Shown: positions 7,949 to 9,046 of the stretch, in pieces
Layout: the number at the start of each line of letters is the position of its first letter
Position numbering within the stretch: position 1 is the stretch's first letter
Origin: an uncultured Collinsella sp.
GTDB taxonomy: Bacteria; Actinomycetota; Coriobacteriia; Coriobacteriales; Coriobacteriaceae
Length of the DNA: 9,046 nucleotides
Reading direction: 5' to 3'
Assembly (NCBI GenBank): GCA_900549335.1
Contig: UROJ01000053.1
Coordinates: 1 to 9,046 of the forward strand
The notes under the pieces: model-generated
What the model was told of the DNA's origin: nothing
Database searches by the model: none
What the model saw: only the letters and a program-made list of their open reading frames with translations
Program-made: the position numbers and the translations under genes

Positions 7949-7987
7949 AACCTGCCAAAAAGGGACAGGTTCATTTTGGCAGGTTTT
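7947..7987 (+). repeat. Hairpin repeat abutting the aminopeptidase stop
   Basis: A perfect 14-bp stem, AAAACCTGCCAAAA (7947-7960) with TTTTGGCAGGTTTT (7974-7987), closes a 13-base loop AGGGACAGGTTCA. The last two bases of the aminopeptidase stop codon are part of the stem. The A-rich base and TTTT end would let it act as a terminator in either direction. Its core (7955-7981) recurs exactly, inverted, at 1-27, which marks it as a repeat rather than a private terminator. Confidence 0.8.
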
Positions 7988-8034
7988 ATCTGGGCGAATG
8001 CAAGGGGTGAAACCGAACTAGATCGGTGATGCGT

Positions 8035-8069
8035 AGCCGCCGAGGTGCAGTGCGCCTCGGCGGCTTTTT
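8035..8069 (+). terminator. Intrinsic terminator downstream of the aminopeptidase
   Basis: A perfect 11-bp stem AGCCGCCGAGG (8035-8045) / CCTCGGCGGCT (8055-8065) with a 9-base loop, followed directly by TTTT. It is a textbook Rho-independent terminator, probably the aminopeptidase's own, and it insulates the toxin-antitoxin operon. Confidence 0.85.
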
Positions 8070-8110
8070 GTGTACAGAGTACGGCTAATGCTTATAAGTG
8101 CTTTACATGC

Positions 8111-8139
8111 TTTACGTATCTACCATAGTATTTTATGAT
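8111..8139 (+). promoter_or_regulatory. Promoter of the toxin-antitoxin operon
   Basis: TTTACG (8111-8116), a 17-base spacer and TATGAT (8134-8139) give a good sigma-70-type promoter. Transcription should begin near 8146, about 20 bases before the antitoxin start. The surrounding sequence is clearly more AT-rich than its neighbours. Confidence 0.6.
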
Positions 8140-8154
8140 AGTTTTGAAGTACTA
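8126..8154. promoter_or_regulatory. Possible autoregulatory operator of the TA operon
   Basis: TAGTA (8126-8130) and TACTA (8150-8154) are mirrored half-sites flanking the -10 and predicted start. Ribbon-helix-helix antitoxins usually repress their own promoter at such short inverted repeats. The half-sites are only five bases, so this is a guess from position. Confidence 0.25.
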
Positions 8155-8164
8155 AGGAGGGGCT

Positions 8165-8545
8165 ATGACCACAACCGCCGCTCAGATCAACGTACGTCTC
8201 GATGCCGATCTTAAAAGGAGTGGGGACGCCGCTCTCTCCAAGGCCGGTATGACGCCGAGCCAAGCGGTGCGAGCGCTCTGGCAGCTTGCAGCGTCGCTGG
8301 CCGATCGCCCCGGTGCGCTCGAGGATATCCTGCTGCCCAGTCGTGCCCGGGCGGAACAGCGCGAGCGCGAAAAGGCCGCCAAACGTAAGCTCGAGCTCAT
8401 GGATCAGGGGTCGAAGCTGTTCGCTGCCGCTTGCCGTGAGTCGGGAATCGATATGGTCAAGGCTCAGCCATCGGACGACGAAGAGCTCAAACGGAATGCC
8501 TATGCTGATCGCTATGGCGAGGAGATGAGCTGGCTCTATGAGTGA
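8165..8545 (+). CDS. RelB/DinJ-like antitoxin
   Basis: 126-residue probable type II antitoxin. The N-terminal region (about 6-44: AQINVRLDADLKRSGDAAL, then MTPSQAVRALWQLAA) fits a ribbon-helix-helix DNA-binding and dimerising domain of the RelB/DinJ family. The middle (about 60-82) is a highly charged helix rich in Arg, Glu and Lys, and the acidic C-terminus (DDEELKRNAYADRYGEEMSWLYE) is the likely toxin-neutralising tail. It is longer than typical DinJ (about 86 residues, from memory). The ribosome binding site AAGGAGG (8154-8160) is near-perfect. Its stop overlaps the toxin start by 8 bases, the usual order and coupling of antitoxin first, toxin second. It probably represses its own promoter together with the toxin. 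Confidence 0.8.
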   Translation: MTTTAAQINVRLDADLKRSGDAALSKAGMTPSQAVRALWQLAASLADRPGALEDILLPSRARAEQREREKAAKRKLELMDQGSKLFAAACRESGIDMVKAQPSDDEELKRNAYADRYGEEMSWLYE

Positions 8546-9029
8546 GACTCCAAAGCGCATCTTGGTTGACACCAACGTGTGGCTCGATTACTTCATTCCC
8601 TCACGACGTGGTCGTTCGGTGGCGATTGAGTTTTTACGCGATGCATGCACGGCACAGGCTGATTTGCTGTACGCGGCGACATCGTCCAAAGACCTGTTCT
8701 ATTTGATTTCAAGCGAACATAAGGCATGGTATCGGCGAGAGCATGGTTCTCTTTCCCAAGATGCCGCTGCGGCAGCGACATCGCTTGCATGGGATTGTCT
8801 TAGCGTGCTGTCGCAGCTTGCCACGCCAGTGCCCTGTGACCTGAGCGACATATGGATGGCGAGCAGGCAGCGTGAGCTCCATAGCGATTACGAAGACGAT
8901 TTAACCATTGCGGCAGCGATACGCGCTCAAGCAGATCTACTGGTCACCAACGATGTCAAACTCTGTTCGCATGCACCCGTCGCAGCAATGAGTGTAGAAG
9001 ACGCAAAAAATTACTTAGTAACGCTCTAG
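8538..9029 (+). CDS. PIN-domain ribonuclease toxin
   Basis: 163-residue PIN-fold protein, probably the toxin partner of the preceding antitoxin. PIN nucleases use three or four acidic residues to hold Mg2+/Mn2+ and cut RNA; VapC-type members cut tRNA or rRNA. Visible candidates: D11 in ILVDTNVWLDYF (the hallmark first motif), D120/D121 in DYEDDLTIAAA, and D139 in LLVTND. The central acidic ligand is less certain (possibly D52 in SSKDLFYLI). The length is a little above classical VapC (about 130-140 residues), closer to the PIN_3-like group. The ATG overlaps the antitoxin stop (ATGAGTGA), indicating coupled translation. No terminator is visible in the 17 bases left after the stop. The target RNA cannot be deduced. 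Confidence 0.82.
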   Translation: MSETPKRILVDTNVWLDYFIPSRRGRSVAIEFLRDACTAQADLLYAATSSKDLFYLISSEHKAWYRREHGSLSQDAAAAATSLAWDCLSVLSQLATPVPCDLSDIWMASRQRELHSDYEDDLTIAAAIRAQADLLVTNDVKLCSHAPVAAMSVEDAKNYLVTL

Positions 9030-9046
9030 CAATTTAAAGATCCCAC

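Overview
The window looks like chromosomal DNA from a GC-rich Gram-positive gut bacterium of the Coriobacteriia, most likely Collinsella or a close relative. This rests on GC-rich codon use, strong AGGAG-type ribosome binding sites, and the protein style: a large FtsX-type permease, a GGNGS/MGHK phosphofructokinase, an M18 aminopeptidase and a RelB/PIN pair. The genus is inference; no marker gene is present.

Layout. (1) 1-81: the visible part of a repeat hairpin, then a short leader. (2) 82-3554 (+): a two-gene ABC transporter operon, an ATPase overlapping a 925-residue permease with a large extracellular loop. (3) 3555-4095: a 541-base gap between convergent genes. It has no credible gene but is densely structured: a terminator for the permease, then two adjacent long composite palindromes (3680-3891 and 3920-4104). 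The second runs into the last codons of the next gene. (4) 4096-5175 (-): 6-phosphofructokinase, with a 12-bp-arm palindrome just upstream. (5) 5316-6401 (-): a membrane-anchored N-terminal-nucleophile amide hydrolase of the choloylglycine hydrolase / C45 acyltransferase type. (6) 6563-7948 (+): an M18 aminopeptidase, divergent from the hydrolase. (7) 7947-8069: two stacked hairpins. The first carries a 27-base exact inverted copy of the window's first 27 bases; the second is a textbook intrinsic terminator. (8) 8111-9029 (+): a toxin-antitoxin operon with its own promoter, a RelB/DinJ-like antitoxin overlapping a PIN-domain toxin.

The genes do not form one pathway. They are separate units: efflux or envelope ABC transporter, glycolysis, amide hydrolysis at the cell surface, cytoplasmic peptide turnover, and a TA module. 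The most unusual material is non-coding. Palindromic elements sit directly against stop codons: one overlaps the phosphofructokinase stop, one overlaps the aminopeptidase stop. The composite palindromes keep exact mirror register across unpaired spacers. These look like dispersed intergenic repeats or structured 3' ends rather than simple terminators. No wholly new multi-gene system is evident.
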